Counted from the first letter of the stretch, positions 27,301-36,205 are shown. The stretch is DNA of 54,417 nt from Deltaproteobacteria bacterium (GCA_016218805.1 JACRCW010000073.1:1-54417); one strand, 5' to 3'. Numbers and translations are program-made. The notes: generated by a model from the letters alone, not told the origin.

Positions 27301-29132
27301 CAGCGCGTCTGGCGTGGCGGGTGTGCGGGTTGGTGCTGCCCCTGGCGGGCTGCCCCACGTGCCTCACGCTGGCGGAATGCACGGATTCCGCTGATTGCGG
27401 TGCAGGGTATGAATGCGCGGAATCGCTGTGCCGCCGTGTTGAGGGCACAGGGGGCGGCAGCAGCGGTGTGGCCAGCGGCGCCAGTACGTCCGCGTCCAGC
27501 AGCGGACCCCACTCCGCGGCGGGCAGTTCGTCCTCGGCAACGCAAAGCTCGGGCGCATCGTCTGGCGCAGCAAGCGCCACGTCCGCGTCCGATTCGCGGC
27601 CACCGAGCTCGCAGGGGACGGCCTCATCCCTGGGATTCACGTCCGGCGCCACCAGCACGCCCGGCAGCGGCGTGTCCAGCTCCGCCACCGCGTCTTCCAC
27701 CGCGGCAGCATCGTCGTCCGCGGCCGGCGCGTCGTCATCCGTTGGCACAACCTCGGCGCAACCGGCGTCCTCCTCCGCCACGGCTTCCTCCAGCAGCGCG
27801 CCGGTCTCTTCCTCGTCGGCATCCGTATCCAGCATGTCCGCGGATCCATGCGCAGGTTCCTCCCGTGACGCGCGGTGCGTCGTGCCGTTGGCCACGGATT
27901 TGGCGAACCGCACCGGAAAGCACTACTTCGCGCCCAAGAGCACGGACGTTGGCGGCTCCACGGAGGCGCTCATCAGCGAGAAAGTCGGCAATCGGCAGGT
28001 GCTGCTGACCGCGTCTGCGTCCCTCACGGGCAACCAGAACGTGCCGCATCCGCCCATGGCCGGCCCGTTCCCTACCATGCCAGCGCCGGCTTTTGGCTCG
28101 TCGTCGTTGATCGTTGTCGCCTATCCAGGCGACAACCACGTAGAGTTCCGGCAGGCGGCTCTCGCGTTGTTCGGCACCGAGATTGACACCGGGCTGCACC
28201 ACAACGTCCCCGTCGTGGACCCGGCCGGGATTGTCCTCCTCCCCGGCTACGGCGAGACCGAGTCGCAGATCCTGACGCGTGACCAGGGCGCCTGGAGATG
28301 GGGCAACTACACAACGTCAAGCGCGGCCGCCAATGCGTTTGGCGCCCGCCTGTGCACGCCGGGGCAGCTGGTTGTGGACGCGGGGACGCAACTCACCGCA
28401 CTGAAGGGCATGACCTCCGCCAACCCCGGCGGCGGCACGTCCACGGCGCTGAGCAGCGCGGATCCGCCGGCGTGGCCACCCGTTGTCCTGCGGGACGCCA
28501 GCAGCGTTGCGCACATCCTCACCTTCCGTACCGCCGGCGGGAACTCCGTGGTCTACCACTTCACCTGGAATGGGTCGGCACTCGTTCCGGGCACGGCACC
28601 GGGAAGCCTCCAGGTCAACGGCTACGTCATCTCCGGACCCGCTGCCATTGCGGTCCAGGTCGGCGGTGTTACGCCGCGGTTCGTCCTGCCCACGAACAGA
28701 GGCGTCCTGCTCAGCGCGCCTGTGGCGTTCACGTCCACGACCACCTTTGCGTTCACGGGGGTTGCTGGTGACAACGTCACGCTCGGCGGGGTGGTCACCA
28801 CGCATCTGCGCCGTGCCGACGGGCTCTACGCCATCGTGGGGGACTCCGCCGGGACGGTGAACGCGGTGCGCGTGTCGGACGGGGCAGTCCTCGCCGGATA
28901 CGGCTGGCCCATCAGGATTTCCGGTACCGCGCCGCGGATCGTGGAATCCCCCGCCGTGATCACGCTCGGCACCGCCCGGTGGCTCGTCGTGTCATGGGAA
29001 GACGGGAATGACGGGTTCATCAACGTCTACGAACTCAGCCCCGCAGCGGAAGCGGCTCCGGAGGTGGAATGGCCGGAATTCCAGCGGGACGGCACCAACA
29101 GCGGATGCGTTGCCCTGCCAACCGTCAACTGA
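27282..29132 (+). CDS. Lipoprotein with Ser/Ala-rich stalk and beta-propeller-like domain
   Basis: A 616-residue lipoprotein. It starts with a GTG inside the previous gene; the signal peptide ends LPLAGC with Cys24 lipidated. A Cys-rich knot follows (CTDSADCGAGYEC), then roughly 130 residues that are almost entirely Ser, Ala and Thr, forming an extended stalk. The C-terminal domain from about 205 contains blade-like repeats (LYAIVGDSAGTVNAVRVSDG, WPEFQRDGTNSGC) resembling PQQ/FG-GAP-type propellers. A surface display or binding role is likely. It ends two bases before the convergent thyX. Confidence 0.75.
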   Translation: MGNHRLTARLAWRVCGLVLPLAGCPTCLTLAECTDSADCGAGYECAESLCRRVEGTGGGSSGVASGASTSASSSGPHSAAGSSSSATQSSGASSGAASATSASDSRPPSSQGTASSLGFTSGATSTPGSGVSSSATASSTAAASSSAAGASSSVGTTSAQPASSSATASSSSAPVSSSSASVSSMSADPCAGSSRDARCVVPLATDLANRTGKHYFAPKSTDVGGSTEALISEKVGNRQVLLTASASLTGNQNVPHPPMAGPFPTMPAPAFGSSSLIVVAYPGDNHVEFRQAALALFGTEIDTGLHHNVPVVDPAGIVLLPGYGETESQILTRDQGAWRWGNYTTSSAAANAFGARLCTPGQLVVDAGTQLTALKGMTSANPGGGTSTALSSADPPAWPPVVLRDASSVAHILTFRTAGGNSVVYHFTWNGSALVPGTAPGSLQVNGYVISGPAAIAVQVGGVTPRFVLPTNRGVLLSAPVAFTSTTTFAFTGVAGDNVTLGGVVTTHLRRADGLYAIVGDSAGTVNAVRVSDGAVLAGYGWPIRISGTAPRIVESPAVITLGTARWLVVSWEDGNDGFINVYELSPAAEAAPEVEWPEFQRDGTNSGCVALPTVN

Positions 29133-29133
29133 G

Positions 29134-30717
29134 TCAGATGACGCGCAGGTAGTCCTTCACGTCCTGTTTCCACGCGGGGACACCGCAGTACCGCGGCCCT
29201 TCCGGGCAATAGGGCGTGATGTCCGCCCGGTGGCGCAGGCCGCACGGGGGCAGCTGCCACTTTCCCAGGCGCGGGTGCACCGCGCGCACCTGTTCCACCT
29301 CGTCCACGGACGCGCGCCAGATTTCCTCCTGCGCGGTGAAGCACAGCCGGGTGGTCCACTTGTGGTGCTGGTAGAGCAGGTCCCCGCTCTCCGTGAAGCG
29401 GATGGGGAACGCGTTGGGCAGCAGGTACAGCCAGGCCGCCGCGGGGACGGCGCGCTCCTGGAGCGTCCGCATGGCCTGCCAGACGGTCTCCATGCACGCG
29501 GTGAACCGGTCCAGCGCGCGCGCGTTCATGGCCAGCATGGGCGGAATGACCACGTCCACCGCGCCCAGGTCCACCTGCCGCGCCAGCACCGGCCGTGACG
29601 CCGGCGTCATGCGGTGGCGCTGGTCCTGGCTGTCCGCGGTGTGGCTCAGTTTCTTGCGGAACGTGTAGCTGGCGTGGTGGAGCGCGCGTGGGAGCTTGGC
29701 GGTGGTGAGCAGGTTGAGCGCGCCGCCCAGGTACGGATTGCGCGCGGGGTCCAGCACGCGGGCAATGGCGTCGTCGTCACTGAGGTCCGCGCGGGACAGC
29801 GCCAGCATCTCCCGGACGGTCTCCGCCACCGTGGCTTCGGCGCGCGGGTCATGCCCGGCCAGCACGGAGACGCGGCCGCCCAGCGCGGCGTCAAACTCCC
29901 GGCGGAACGCCGCCGCGGCGCCGCCTGCCGCCGGGGCGCGCAGTTGCTCCAGCGCCCGCGCCTCCAACGTCTCGTCGGCGGGGAGCGGGTCCTCCAGCAC
30001 GTTGAACAGCGCCGGGTCCAACGCGCGCACGCACGCCACCATGGCCTCCACCAGCGCGCGCGCCTCGCCCGGCACATCCGCCTGTTCGCACAGGCGCCAG
30101 TAACGGTACAGCGTGAGCGCGCTGATGGTGTGGTACAGGTGCGCGTGCGTCGCCACCGGCAGCGCGTACCGGGCGATTTCCTGCGCTTTCTTCCGGATGT
30201 CCTTGCCGTATTCCGCGGCCTTTCTCCGCCGCGCGGGAAACACCGTGAAATACGCCGAGGCCGCCGTGGGCTCCAGTTCCTCCACCAGCGCGGCGTAACA
30301 CGCGTGCATCCCGGCCACGGTGCGGATGTAGAGGGCGCGGGTTTCCTCGTCCGGGAACGCCGGCACCGTGAAACGGCCCGGCTTGACCTCCACGTACCGC
30401 TGGCTGACTTGCTCCGAGTTGTAGAACGGGTGCGCATGCAGCAGGGACCACACCAGGTGGCGGCTCACCTGGTCCACCGCAAACGTGAAATGCGCGTGTT
30501 GCCACACCGTATGGTGCCCCGCCTCAAACGTGGAGCGCGCAATGCGGTCGCGCTGGTCGCGGGACGCTTCGCTGGCACCCACCTCTTCCGGCGTGATCAG
30601 GCGGCCCGCGTAGCAGGTGCGCGCCGCGGCAATGGCCGTGTTGTACGGGTCCGCCGGCCCTGCCACCAGGGTGACGCGCGGGAGGGGGGAGGGCGCGGCG
30701 CTCACCATGCCGGACAC
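29134..30717 (-). CDS. thyX: Double-length FAD-dependent thymidylate synthase
   Basis: A 527-residue protein, about twice the usual ThyX length, built from two ThyX-like halves. The enzyme makes dTMP from dUMP with methylene-tetrahydrofolate and FAD. The first half has HHTVWQHAHFTFAVDQVSRH (68-87) and NSEQVSQRY (100-108), which align with the ThyX fold, but the RHR of the catalytic motif is replaced by HAH (94-96). The second half carries QRHRMTPAS (366-374), which restores RHR and the downstream Ser. The C-terminus has Cys491, 504 and 511 around a second RHR (495-497), possibly a metal site. Long two-domain ThyX proteins are known from related lineages. No thyA is visible in the window. Confidence 0.88.
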   Translation of the reverse strand: MSGMVSAAPSPLPRVTLVAGPADPYNTAIAAARTCYAGRLITPEEVGASEASRDQRDRIARSTFEAGHHTVWQHAHFTFAVDQVSRHLVWSLLHAHPFYNSEQVSQRYVEVKPGRFTVPAFPDEETRALYIRTVAGMHACYAALVEELEPTAASAYFTVFPARRRKAAEYGKDIRKKAQEIARYALPVATHAHLYHTISALTLYRYWRLCEQADVPGEARALVEAMVACVRALDPALFNVLEDPLPADETLEARALEQLRAPAAGGAAAAFRREFDAALGGRVSVLAGHDPRAEATVAETVREMLALSRADLSDDDAIARVLDPARNPYLGGALNLLTTAKLPRALHHASYTFRKKLSHTADSQDQRHRMTPASRPVLARQVDLGAVDVVIPPMLAMNARALDRFTACMETVWQAMRTLQERAVPAAAWLYLLPNAFPIRFTESGDLLYQHHKWTTRLCFTAQEEIWRASVDEVEQVRAVHPRLGKWQLPPCGLRHRADITPYCPEGPRYCGVPAWKQDVKDYLRVI

Positions 30718-30770
30718 CTACGCGATGTGCCCCGGTTGATGCGACCACCGCCCCGCGGCACATTGCAGAC

Positions 30771-31613
30771 GTGACCGAACCGACCTACCCGGAGCGCCTG
30801 GACGACGCACTGCGCCGCGTCCCGCTCCCCACGCCCACGCTGTGGCCGGCCACCCGGACCAACACCTACCTGCTGGGTGACCGCCAGCTGTGCGTGGTGG
30901 ACCCCGCGCCCTCGGACGCGGAGCACCAGCGGACGTTGCGGGATCACCTGCGCGCCCTGGCCCGTGACGGCGTGGAAACCGTGGCCCTGGTCCTCACGCA
31001 CCACCACGCGGATCACGTGGGTGCCACCGCGTGGCTGGCCACGGAGCTGCGCCTGCCCGTGCTGGCGCACCCGGAGACCGCCGCGCGCCTGCCCGGGCTG
31101 GTGGACCGCCTGCTGCAGGACGGGGACGCGCTCCCGTGTGACGGCCCCGCCTGGACGGCCCGTCACACGCCCGGCCACGCGGCGGGGCACCACGTGCTGG
31201 TCCGTGCCGCGGACGGCGCGGTGGTGGCCGGGGACATGGTGGCGGGGATCGGGACCATCCTGGTGGACCCGGATGAGGGCTCCATGCGGCTGTACCTGCA
31301 GTCGTTGGAACTCCTGCATTCCCTTGCACCGTCCGTGCTGTACCCCGCCCACGGGTTTGAACTCCGGCCCGCGGTGGCGGCCCTGGAACGCTATCTGGAA
31401 CACCGGCATGCGCGCGCGGCAGCGGTGCTGCAGCGCGTGGCCGCGGGTGACCGCATTCCGGAGGAGATGGTTCCACACATCTACCAGGATACACCGGCCC
31501 ACATGTATGCCGCCGCCGCGCTCAGCGTCCTGGCCATGCTGCGCATGCACCAGGAGGAAGGCCGCGTTTCTCACGACGGGGCACATTGGTTTCTCCGCGC
31601 CGATCCAGCTTGA
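30771..31613 (+). CDS. MBL-fold metallo-hydrolase (LACTB2-like)
   Basis: A 280-residue metallo-beta-lactamase-fold hydrolase. The metal motif HHHADH (77-82) fits HxHxDH. Further ligands are in HTPGHAAGH and the later PAHGFEL. The C-terminal about 70 residues form a helical or winged extension like that of the LACTB2/RNase-related branch, which often acts on RNA or thioesters. It starts with GTG, divergent from thyX with a 53-base gap. The substrate is not determined. Confidence 0.87.
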   Translation: MTEPTYPERLDDALRRVPLPTPTLWPATRTNTYLLGDRQLCVVDPAPSDAEHQRTLRDHLRALARDGVETVALVLTHHHADHVGATAWLATELRLPVLAHPETAARLPGLVDRLLQDGDALPCDGPAWTARHTPGHAAGHHVLVRAADGAVVAGDMVAGIGTILVDPDEGSMRLYLQSLELLHSLAPSVLYPAHGFELRPAVAALERYLEHRHARAAAVLQRVAAGDRIPEEMVPHIYQDTPAHMYAAAALSVLAMLRMHQEEGRVSHDGAHWFLRADPA

Positions 31614-31645
31614 ATTGCCCCTGCAGGCATGACTAGTATTCCGTC

Positions 31646-32629
31646 ATGCAGCGGTTGATTTCGGCTTCTTTTCTCTCGCTCGCGCTCCTGGCCGGATGCC
31701 AGCAGGGGCCGCTGCCGCCCGCACAGCCCGCCAGCGGTCCCGGCGGAGCGGACTACCGCTTCGGATCGGTGCACATCTCGTCGGTGGGCTTTGGGCCCAG
31801 CAACGTGCGGGTGTTCATCCCGGGTAACCCAGCCCCGTCCCAGCCACTGCCCATTGTGGTGTTCCTGCACGGATACCAGGCCATTGAAACCGTCAATTAC
31901 CAGGAATGGTTGGAGCACCTGACCCGCCGCGGCGCCGTGGTGCTGTTCCCCGCATGGCAACACCGCTTCTCCCTGCCGCAGAACTTCACGCCCAACGCCG
32001 CCATCGGCGTGGAAAACGGCATGGAGTACCTGCGCAACCATGGTGTTCCCATTGATACGGACCGCGTCGCATTCATCGGCCATTCCGGTGGCGGCGTGCT
32101 GGCCGTCAACCTGTCCGCCTGGAGCGTGCGCGGCAAGCTGTCCATCCGGCCCCGCGCCATGCTGCTGGCGGCGCCCGGCCGCTGTGTGAAGTGTGACCAA
32201 TACCGTTCCCCCGGCATTCCCGTGGAAGCGGCGGATTCCATTCCGTCAGACGTCGCGCTGGTGGTGATGAACTTCGGTGATGATGACATCGTTGGCCAGT
32301 GGCTGGGGCACGTGCTGTTTGTGGACGCGGTGCAGGTCCCGCGGGACCGGCGCAGCTATCTGCTGGTGCGCACGGACAACGCCGGCTGGCCCCCGCTGGA
32401 TGCGGACCACCGCGCGCCGGAGGCCATGCCCGGGCCGTTTGCCGGGGACTACGTGACGGACGGCCTGGACTACTTTGGCACCTGGAAGATTGCTGACGCG
32501 CTGATGCTGTGTGCGTTTGACGGCGTGGCGTGTGACGTGGCGCTGGGCGAAGGCACCGCCCAGAAGGACATGGGCCAGTGGTCGGACGGAACCCCCGTCC
32601 GGCCCATGCTGAACGACTGGGAACGCTGA
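31646..32629 (+). CDS. Lipoprotein alpha/beta hydrolase
   Basis: A 327-residue lipoprotein with signal peptide ending LLAGC (Cys18). The hydrolase core shows the oxyanion-loop VVFLHGYQ (near 72) and the nucleophile elbow GHSGGG with Ser147, in the range of cutinase/PET-hydrolase-like or dienelactone-type esterases. The acid and His are probably in MNFGDDD and a later His, but I cannot fix them. Anchored outside the cytoplasm, it may cleave esters from the medium. Its stop codon sits inside a terminator stem. Confidence 0.8.
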   Translation: MQRLISASFLSLALLAGCQQGPLPPAQPASGPGGADYRFGSVHISSVGFGPSNVRVFIPGNPAPSQPLPIVVFLHGYQAIETVNYQEWLEHLTRRGAVVLFPAWQHRFSLPQNFTPNAAIGVENGMEYLRNHGVPIDTDRVAFIGHSGGGVLAVNLSAWSVRGKLSIRPRAMLLAAPGRCVKCDQYRSPGIPVEAADSIPSDVALVVMNFGDDDIVGQWLGHVLFVDAVQVPRDRRSYLLVRTDNAGWPPLDADHRAPEAMPGPFAGDYVTDGLDYFGTWKIADALMLCAFDGVACDVALGEGTAQKDMGQWSDGTPVRPMLNDWER

Positions 32630-32656
32630 TCCGCTCCGGATCAGCCCCGTTTTCCC
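32625..32656 (+). terminator. Rho-independent terminator
   Basis: GCTGATCC (32625-32632), a five-base loop and GGATCAGC (32638-32645) form a perfect 8-bp stem, followed by a short T-containing tract with TTTT at 32650-32653. The hydrolase stop codon lies within the left arm. It separates the hydrolase gene from the Fur-box promoter. Confidence 0.7.
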
Positions 32657-32657
32657 C

Positions 32658-32687
32658 TTGACTGGCGGGCCGTGGTTCCGCTAGCTC
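32658..32687 (+). promoter_or_regulatory. Candidate sigma70 promoter
   Basis: TTGACT at 32658-32663 and TAGCTC at 32682-32687 with an 18-base spacer. The -35 is close to consensus and the -10 moderate. The Fur palindrome starts directly after it, where a bound repressor would block polymerase. Confidence 0.45.
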
Positions 32688-32716
32688 TTTTTGAAAATGA
32701 TAATCATTTTCAAAAA
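32688..32716 (+). promoter_or_regulatory. Fur box (iron-responsive operator)
   Basis: A perfect 29-bp palindrome with one central base. Its core GAAAATGATAATCATTTTC (32693-32711) matches 17 of 19 positions of the classical Fur box, GATAATGATAATCATTATC. It is an island of A/T in high-GC DNA, lies between the -10 element and the AAGGAG ribosome-binding site, and ends 11 bases before the GTG start. Iron-dependent repression of the downstream lipoprotein is the expected outcome. Confidence 0.88.
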
Positions 32717-32727
32717 GGAGTTCACCC

Positions 32728-33708
32728 GTGAGGACCACAATCGGTTGGAGGATGCTGGGAATCCTTGGCGTGGCGGCCACGCTGGCGTGCGGACCGGGCG
32801 GGGAGGGCGGCACGGGCAGCAGCAGCTCCGGGGCGGCGTGTGACCCGGCGGCGGCCCGCTACCTGCTGCTCGGGGCGGGCCATGACGTCGGCGTGGCGGG
32901 CTGGCTGACGGCGTTTGCGGAGATCCATGACGTGCGCAAGGGCAACACCGCCCCGCCGTTTGAGAAGGCGGACTTTGCGCAGATTGAGTCCATCTATGAC
33001 GCGTCGCTGGCGGCGGCGGTACAGGGCATCAGCGGTGGGCCGGCGTGGGAGCCTGTGGACGCCGGGGCGGCCATGGACGCGCTGATTGTCGCGGCCATTG
33101 CGCGCGGCAAGGACAGCCAGGATGCAACGGATATTGACGAGCTGGGCCAGCTGATTGAGAAGACGCTGGTGCGGTTCCTGTACCTGGCCATGCACCGCTC
33201 CATGACGGTGGGGGCGGACCAGGCCCGCGGCTGGGACGAAGCATTCACGTTGTACGGCCGCTCCGCCGACGGCACGGTGAACGAATTCCTGGCTGATGAG
33301 GTGGCAGAATACGACGCGGACCTGTCCCTGGCCCAGAATGCCAAGGTCTTTGCCGCGCTGGTTGCGGGGCGGTGCGCCGTGCTGTCCGGGGATGCAGCGG
33401 CGCGGGCGGCGCAGGCCGCGGCAGCGGAGGAGGCGGTGCGCTCCAGCTTTGCCTACGCGGCGGGCAAGTACTTCAAGGCCCTGAGCGAAGGCAGCATGGA
33501 CCGGGTCCAGCTGGCCGAGGGCGCGATGTGGTTCAACATTGCGGAACCGTGGATGCGCGCCCACGGGAAGGCGGCGGAGGCAGACACGGTGCGCAACTGG
33601 CTGACGCCGCTGCTGCCCGGCGGCGCGATGGCCACCCAGCCCCCAGATACCGCGGGTGCGGCGGCCGCGCTGGCGGCCATGCGGTCGGCCTATGCGCTGA
33701 CCCTTTGA
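32728..33708 (+). CDS. Iron-regulated lipoprotein, possibly FEA1-like
   Basis: A 326-residue lipoprotein starting at GTG with AAGGAG upstream. The signal peptide ends ATLAC (Cys21), then a short Ser/Gly linker. The mature part is all-helical, with segments such as FLYLAMHRSMTVGADQARGW and DEAFTLYGRS. These recall the FEA1-like (iron-assimilation, algal periplasmic) family, which occurs in bacteria as FEA1-related lipoproteins. The Fur box directly upstream supports an iron-scavenging or storage role. Metal ligands are not certain from sequence alone; conserved acidic and His residues in the helices are candidates. The assignment is an inference from operator, lipoprotein signal and weak resemblance. 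Confidence 0.75.
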   Translation: MRTTIGWRMLGILGVAATLACGPGGEGGTGSSSSGAACDPAAARYLLLGAGHDVGVAGWLTAFAEIHDVRKGNTAPPFEKADFAQIESIYDASLAAAVQGISGGPAWEPVDAGAAMDALIVAAIARGKDSQDATDIDELGQLIEKTLVRFLYLAMHRSMTVGADQARGWDEAFTLYGRSADGTVNEFLADEVAEYDADLSLAQNAKVFAALVAGRCAVLSGDAAARAAQAAAAEEAVRSSFAYAAGKYFKALSEGSMDRVQLAEGAMWFNIAEPWMRAHGKAAEADTVRNWLTPLLPGGAMATQPPDTAGAAAALAAMRSAYALTL

Positions 33709-33714
33709 AACGGG

Positions 33715-34626
33715 TCATTCCGCCGGGGCCGGTGCCGTTATTTCGGTTGCTTCTGCGATAGCGCGGATTTCCGCGGACAGCGCCTCAGGCGCCTCCAGGC
33801 TGACAAAGTGCCCCACCCCCGGCATCGGATGCCAGGCCACGTCGCGCCCGGCGTCACGGTGGCTCTCCTGGGCCAGTTCCTGGGAGAGTGCGCGGTCCCG
33901 GTCGCCCCAGATCAGGCTGACCGGGCACGGAATGGCCTGCGAATAGATGGCGCGCAGCAACTCGCGTCCCTGCGGGGCAAGCAGCATGCGCGCGTACTGG
34001 CGGTAGTAGTTCACCGGCCCGCGCAGGTCCGCCGCGGAGCGGAAGCGGTTGCAGATCTCATCCACCACCGCGCGGTCCAGCGCGCCCGGGCGGCCCTCCA
34101 GGTGGACAAAGCCCTGGCGCAGCAGGCGCGCGTGATCCGCCACCATCAGCCGCTCCGGCACGCCGGGCGCCTGGAACGCCAGCATGTACCAGCTCTTGCG
34201 GTGTTGCCCGGCGCGGCCCTGCACCACGCCGCGGAACAGCGTGCGCGGGTGCGTGCAATTGACGACGACAAGGTGCCGCAGCGAGCGCCCGAACCGGTGC
34301 CCGTAGATCCACGCGAGTGCGCCACCCCAGTCATGCCCCACCAGGATGGGAGACTGCATGCGCAGCGCTTCCACCAGACCCACCACGTCATCCGTCAGCG
34401 AGACGACGTCGTATCCATCGGCGGGCTTGTCCGTTTCACCGTAGCCCCGCAGGTCCGGCGCGTAGCAGCGGTAGTGCTCACCCAGGCGCTGCATGACGGC
34501 GCGCCAACTCATCCACCCCTCCGGGAAGCCGTGGAGGAACACAACGGGCTGGCCGTTGGCCGGTCCGCATGCGGCCACGTGCATGCGCAGCCCGTTGGCG
34601 GTGACGTGCAGGTGTTCAAGGTCCAT
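33715..34626 (-). CDS. Alpha/beta hydrolase, epoxide-hydrolase-like
   Basis: A 303-residue alpha/beta hydrolase. HGFPE (32-36) is the oxyanion-loop signature of epoxide hydrolases. The nucleophile elbow GHDWGG places Asp99 as nucleophile, as in epoxide hydrolases and haloalkane dehalogenases. WGDRD is near the acid position and GVGHF supplies His273. The cap contains YYRQYARMLL, where a Tyr could polarise an epoxide. Cytoplasmic and monocistronic, convergent with the iron-regulated lipoprotein gene. The epoxide substrate is an inference. Confidence 0.85.
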   Translation of the reverse strand: MDLEHLHVTANGLRMHVAACGPANGQPVVFLHGFPEGWMSWRAVMQRLGEHYRCYAPDLRGYGETDKPADGYDVVSLTDDVVGLVEALRMQSPILVGHDWGGALAWIYGHRFGRSLRHLVVVNCTHPRTLFRGVVQGRAGQHRKSWYMLAFQAPGVPERLMVADHARLLRQGFVHLEGRPGALDRAVVDEICNRFRSAADLRGPVNYYRQYARMLLAPQGRELLRAIYSQAIPCPVSLIWGDRDRALSQELAQESHRDAGRDVAWHPMPGVGHFVSLEAPEALSAEIRAIAEATEITAPAPAE

Positions 34627-34668
34627 GGCGGGTAGCCTCCCCCGCGCACGGCCCGCCGTCGAGCGCCC

Positions 34669-35244
34669 TCAGGGGTCCCCGAAGTTGTCCCCGCCGCGGT
34701 CCCGCCCGCCGCGGCGATCACGGACGACCTGGCGCAGCATGAGGGCTTTCATCTCCCGCTCATGGGCACCCAGCACAATGGCGAGGCGGGCCTTCTGCTG
34801 CGGTGTCAGGCCCTTGGCGGCGGCATTCAGCTCGTCCTCTTCGGCGCGGAGCAGCTGGGCGCGCAACTCCTGGATCTTGCGGATGCGTCCGTCCACGTCC
34901 GCCAGGGTGGGCGAGCCGTCGGCAAGGCGGCGGAGTTCCTGGACCTCGGCGCGCACGGCCTCGCCAATCTGGCGGCGTTTCTCGTCGCCCTGGCGCAGCA
35001 CGTCCCGGATGGCCAGCGCGCGGGATTCGTCCAGCTCCAGCTCGTCAGCAATGCGCAGCGTGCGGCGCAGCTCCATCTCGCGGCGGGCGCGGTCACGTCG
35101 GTCGGCGCGGTCTTCCCCCCGGTCCATCCGGTCGTCGCGCCGGTCCTGTTTCTCTTCGCGGCGGGTCTGGCGGTCCGGCGGGGCGGCCCACGCCGTGGCG
35201 GAACACCCCAGCAACAACGGCAGCATCCACGTGTTGGTCTTCAT
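34669..35244 (-). CDS. Spy/CpxP-like periplasmic protein
   Basis: A 191-residue exported protein. The signal sequence ends near ATAWA. The mature part is strongly charged, beginning with a long Arg/Asp-rich stretch, then helical with GLTPQQKARLAIVLG, the LTxxQ motif of Spy/CpxP/CnrX-like periplasmic sensors or chaperones. It overlaps the anti-sigma gene by four bases (ATGA at 35241-35244) and is last in the ECF operon. A sensor or chaperone for envelope or metal stress is likely by analogy. Confidence 0.75.
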   Translation of the reverse strand: MKTNTWMLPLLLGCSATAWAAPPDRQTRREEKQDRRDDRMDRGEDRADRRDRARREMELRRTLRIADELELDESRALAIRDVLRQGDEKRRQIGEAVRAEVQELRRLADGSPTLADVDGRIRKIQELRAQLLRAEEDELNAAAKGLTPQQKARLAIVLGAHEREMKALMLRQVVRDRRGGRDRGGDNFGDP

Positions 35245-35669
35245 TCGTCGCTCCCCGGCCAGGCCTTGAGTGCGTGGGACAGGCCGTCCAGTTGGTCGTC
35301 AGAAAGCTCATCCAGGTCCAACTCATCCTCCAGCAGGCCCGGGGCCAGCCACGCCTCGCCGTCGTCAGCGTCCTCCGCCCCCAGCTCCACCCACGCGGTC
35401 TCTCCGTCGTCATCAGCGGGTTCCACGGCGGCGGGGGAGGGCGGGGCAGGGGGCAGCACGGGGGTGCGCGGCAGCAGCAGGACGGCAAACGCGCCGGCCA
35501 GCGGCAGTCCCAGCCAGGCCCACAGCGGCGTGCGGACCAGGCGCGTCGAACGCGCGCGTTCGACACTGCGCGCAACCGTGCGGCGGACCAGGGGGTCATC
35601 CGGGCCGGGCGGGGCGGGCAATTGCGCATCCAGCCAGCGGGTGTCTTCGTCGTGGCGGTTGTCTTCCAT
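35241..35669 (-). CDS. Putative anti-sigma factor with one membrane segment
   Basis: A 142-residue protein. A charged N-terminal cytoplasmic part (residues 1-45) is followed by one hydrophobic segment at about 49-66 (LWAWLGLPLAGAFAVLLL) and a very acidic periplasmic tail with many Asp and Glu. Its ATG overlaps the sigma factor stop by one base and its stop overlaps the Spy-like gene. It lacks the zinc-binding HxxxCxxC motif of the ZAS type, so it would be a non-zinc anti-sigma factor. The role is inferred mainly from position and topology. Confidence 0.68.
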   Translation of the reverse strand: MEDNRHDEDTRWLDAQLPAPPGPDDPLVRRTVARSVERARSTRLVRTPLWAWLGLPLAGAFAVLLLPRTPVLPPAPPSPAAVEPADDDGETAWVELGAEDADDGEAWLAPGLLEDELDLDELSDDQLDGLSHALKAWPGSDE

Positions 35670-36205
35670 CAGCCACCTCCCAGGTGGGTCTTCAGGCGCG
35701 TGACGGCGTGGTGCATGTGGACCTTGCAGGCGTTCTCAGAGGTGGACAGCGTGCGGGCCACCTCCGCAAAGGACAGCCCGGAGGCGCGCAGCACCACCAC
35801 GTCACGCTGCCGTGGGCTGAGGGTCTCCAGGGCGGCGGAGAGGCGGCTGTAGTCGCGTTCGGCGGCGGGGTCCGCGGGTTGGCCCACGGGGACGTCATGG
35901 GGGCGTTGGGCCAGCAGCGCGGCCTGGCGGGAGGCCTTGCGGCCGCGGGTGCGGGCCAGGTTGAGGGCCACGCGGTACAGCCAGCCGCGGACGCGGGTGA
36001 CGCTGGCCAGGAAGTGGCGCTTTTCCAGCACGCGGCACAGGGCTTCCTGGACGATGTCAGAAGCGTCTGCATCCGGCAGGCCCAGGGTGGCGCACATGCG
36101 CAGCAGGGCCGGGGTGTGACGACGGCAGAGTTCGTTGAAAGCGGGATCATCTCCGCGCGCGGCCAGGCGGCACAATTCGGCGTCATCCAGGGCGTGGGCG
36201 TCCAT
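35669..36205 (-). CDS. ECF sigma factor
   Basis: A 178-residue extracytoplasmic-function sigma factor. Region 2 spans DPAFNELCRRHTPALLR and DIVQEALCRVLE to RVRGWLYRVALNLART. Region 4 spans LETLSPRQRDVVVLRASG and EVARTLSTSE to HMHHAVTRLK. I prefer the ATG at 36205, which places the first helix at the usual distance; ATGs at 36253 and 36274 are in frame. It begins an overlapping three-gene unit with the anti-sigma and Spy-like genes and probably controls its own operon. Confidence 0.9.
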   Translation of the reverse strand: MDAHALDDAELCRLAARGDDPAFNELCRRHTPALLRMCATLGLPDADASDIVQEALCRVLEKRHFLASVTRVRGWLYRVALNLARTRGRKASRQAALLAQRPHDVPVGQPADPAAERDYSRLSAALETLSPRQRDVVVLRASGLSFAEVARTLSTSENACKVHMHHAVTRLKTHLGGG

